A stretch of DNA of 64,000 nt from Phycisphaerales bacterium Planc_01 (lineage in GTDB: Bacteria > Planctomycetota > Phycisphaerae > Sedimentisphaerales > Anaerobacaceae), in NCBI GenBank assembly GCA_001603075.1, contig LVBB01000016.1, forward strand, positions 100,926 through 164,925, in the 5' to 3' direction. Made by a program: the position numbers and the translations under genes. The notes under the pieces are model-generated. The model saw only the letters and a program-made list of their open reading frames with translations, was not told where the DNA came from and ran no database searches. Shown one piece after another: positions 63,886 through 64,000 of this stretch (position 1 is the stretch's first letter; every line of letters begins with the position of its first letter).

Positions 63886-64000
63886 TCAGAACCGTCGCAC
63901 CTCGACCTCCACACCGGCCCGCTCGGCCGAGACGTAGGCGCTGTACGTCGTCGCAATGCAGTCGGCCGCCAGAGAACTGTCGCTCTCGACCGGCTCGCCA
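63886..64000 (-). CDS. C-terminus of a Gfo/Idh/MocA-type oxidoreductase (cut by window edge)
   Basis: The minus-strand frame open at the right edge reads EPVESDSSLAADCIATTYSA, YVSAERAGVEVEVRRF and a stop. This matches the C-terminal helix and tail common in Gfo/Idh/MocA proteins of Planctomycetota. The stop lies 24 bp before the URO-D-family gene start, so the two are probably cotranscribed. Confidence 0.6.
   Translation of the reverse strand, partial: GEPVESDSSLAADCIATTYSAYVSAERAGVEVEVRRF

Overview
The window is high-GC, densely coded bacterial chromosome. I infer an anaerobic member of the Planctomycetota, most likely Phycisphaerae/Sedimentisphaerales-like. The basis is the gene content: secreted LamG/discoidin proteins, GLUG-repeat proteins, Tat-exported Gfo/Idh/MocA and aldo/keto reductases, a DUF1080 lipoprotein, a B12-dependent ribonucleotide reductase, a membrane pyrophosphatase, Hyp hydrogenase maturation genes and an anaerobe-type peroxide/iron defence cluster. 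No 16S gene is present, so the taxonomy is inference.

Layout. 1-9.5 kb: a secreted LamG/discoidin protein that runs off the left edge, uvrC, nrdJ with tandem NrdR-like boxes, and rplM-rpsI. 9.6-13.5 kb: argC, a nitrilase-family gene, a vapBC toxin-antitoxin pair, then argJ. 13.7-22 kb: membrane pyrophosphatase, rsfS, argS, a YjbQ-family gene, a YggS-family gene and a SpoIIE-type phosphatase. 22.3-30.8 kb: four consecutive secreted proteins (GLUG fused to thioredoxin, GLUG, subtilase-dockerin-LamG, papain-like). 30.7-39.3 kb: thyX, a homocysteine methyltransferase/MTHFR fusion, a DUF11 lipoprotein, accBC behind a possible attenuator, and lysA. 39.6-40.9 kb: a tiny lysine-rich histone-H1-like gene, an AT-rich island and nadD. 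40.9-47.4 kb: hypBAEDC and hypF on the minus strand, split by an inverted mntA-hepT module whose hepT has an in-frame amber codon. 47.6-56 kb: tRNA-Ala(GGC), a DUF1080 lipoprotein, a small lipoprotein, a gene-poor stretch, polysaccharide genes, and a Gfo/Idh/MocA - LamG - aldo/keto reductase group. 56-61 kb: tetraheme cytochrome, a Fur/PerR regulator behind a perfect 20-bp palindrome, rubrerythrin, thiol peroxidase, flavodiiron protein, ferritin, a ferritin-like protein and rubredoxin. 61.2-64 kb: zwf, a URO-D-family gene and the end of a Gfo/Idh/MocA gene.

How genes work together. HypABCDEF build the NiFe centre of a hydrogenase encoded elsewhere. The 56-61 kb genes form a reductive O2/peroxide and iron-storage set, probably under the Fur/PerR-like regulator. 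The 22-31 kb genes look like one secretome locus with recent internal duplication. Several genes missing from, or only partly shown in, the ORF track were recovered by reading the sequence: the edge-truncated LamG gene, rubredoxin, the 42-aa lysine-rich protein, hepT with its internal stop, the terminal Gfo/Idh fragment and tRNA-Ala. Nothing here proves a wholly new system. The most unusual items are the secretome locus, the accBC leader, the two toxin-antitoxin insertions and the lysine-rich mini-protein.
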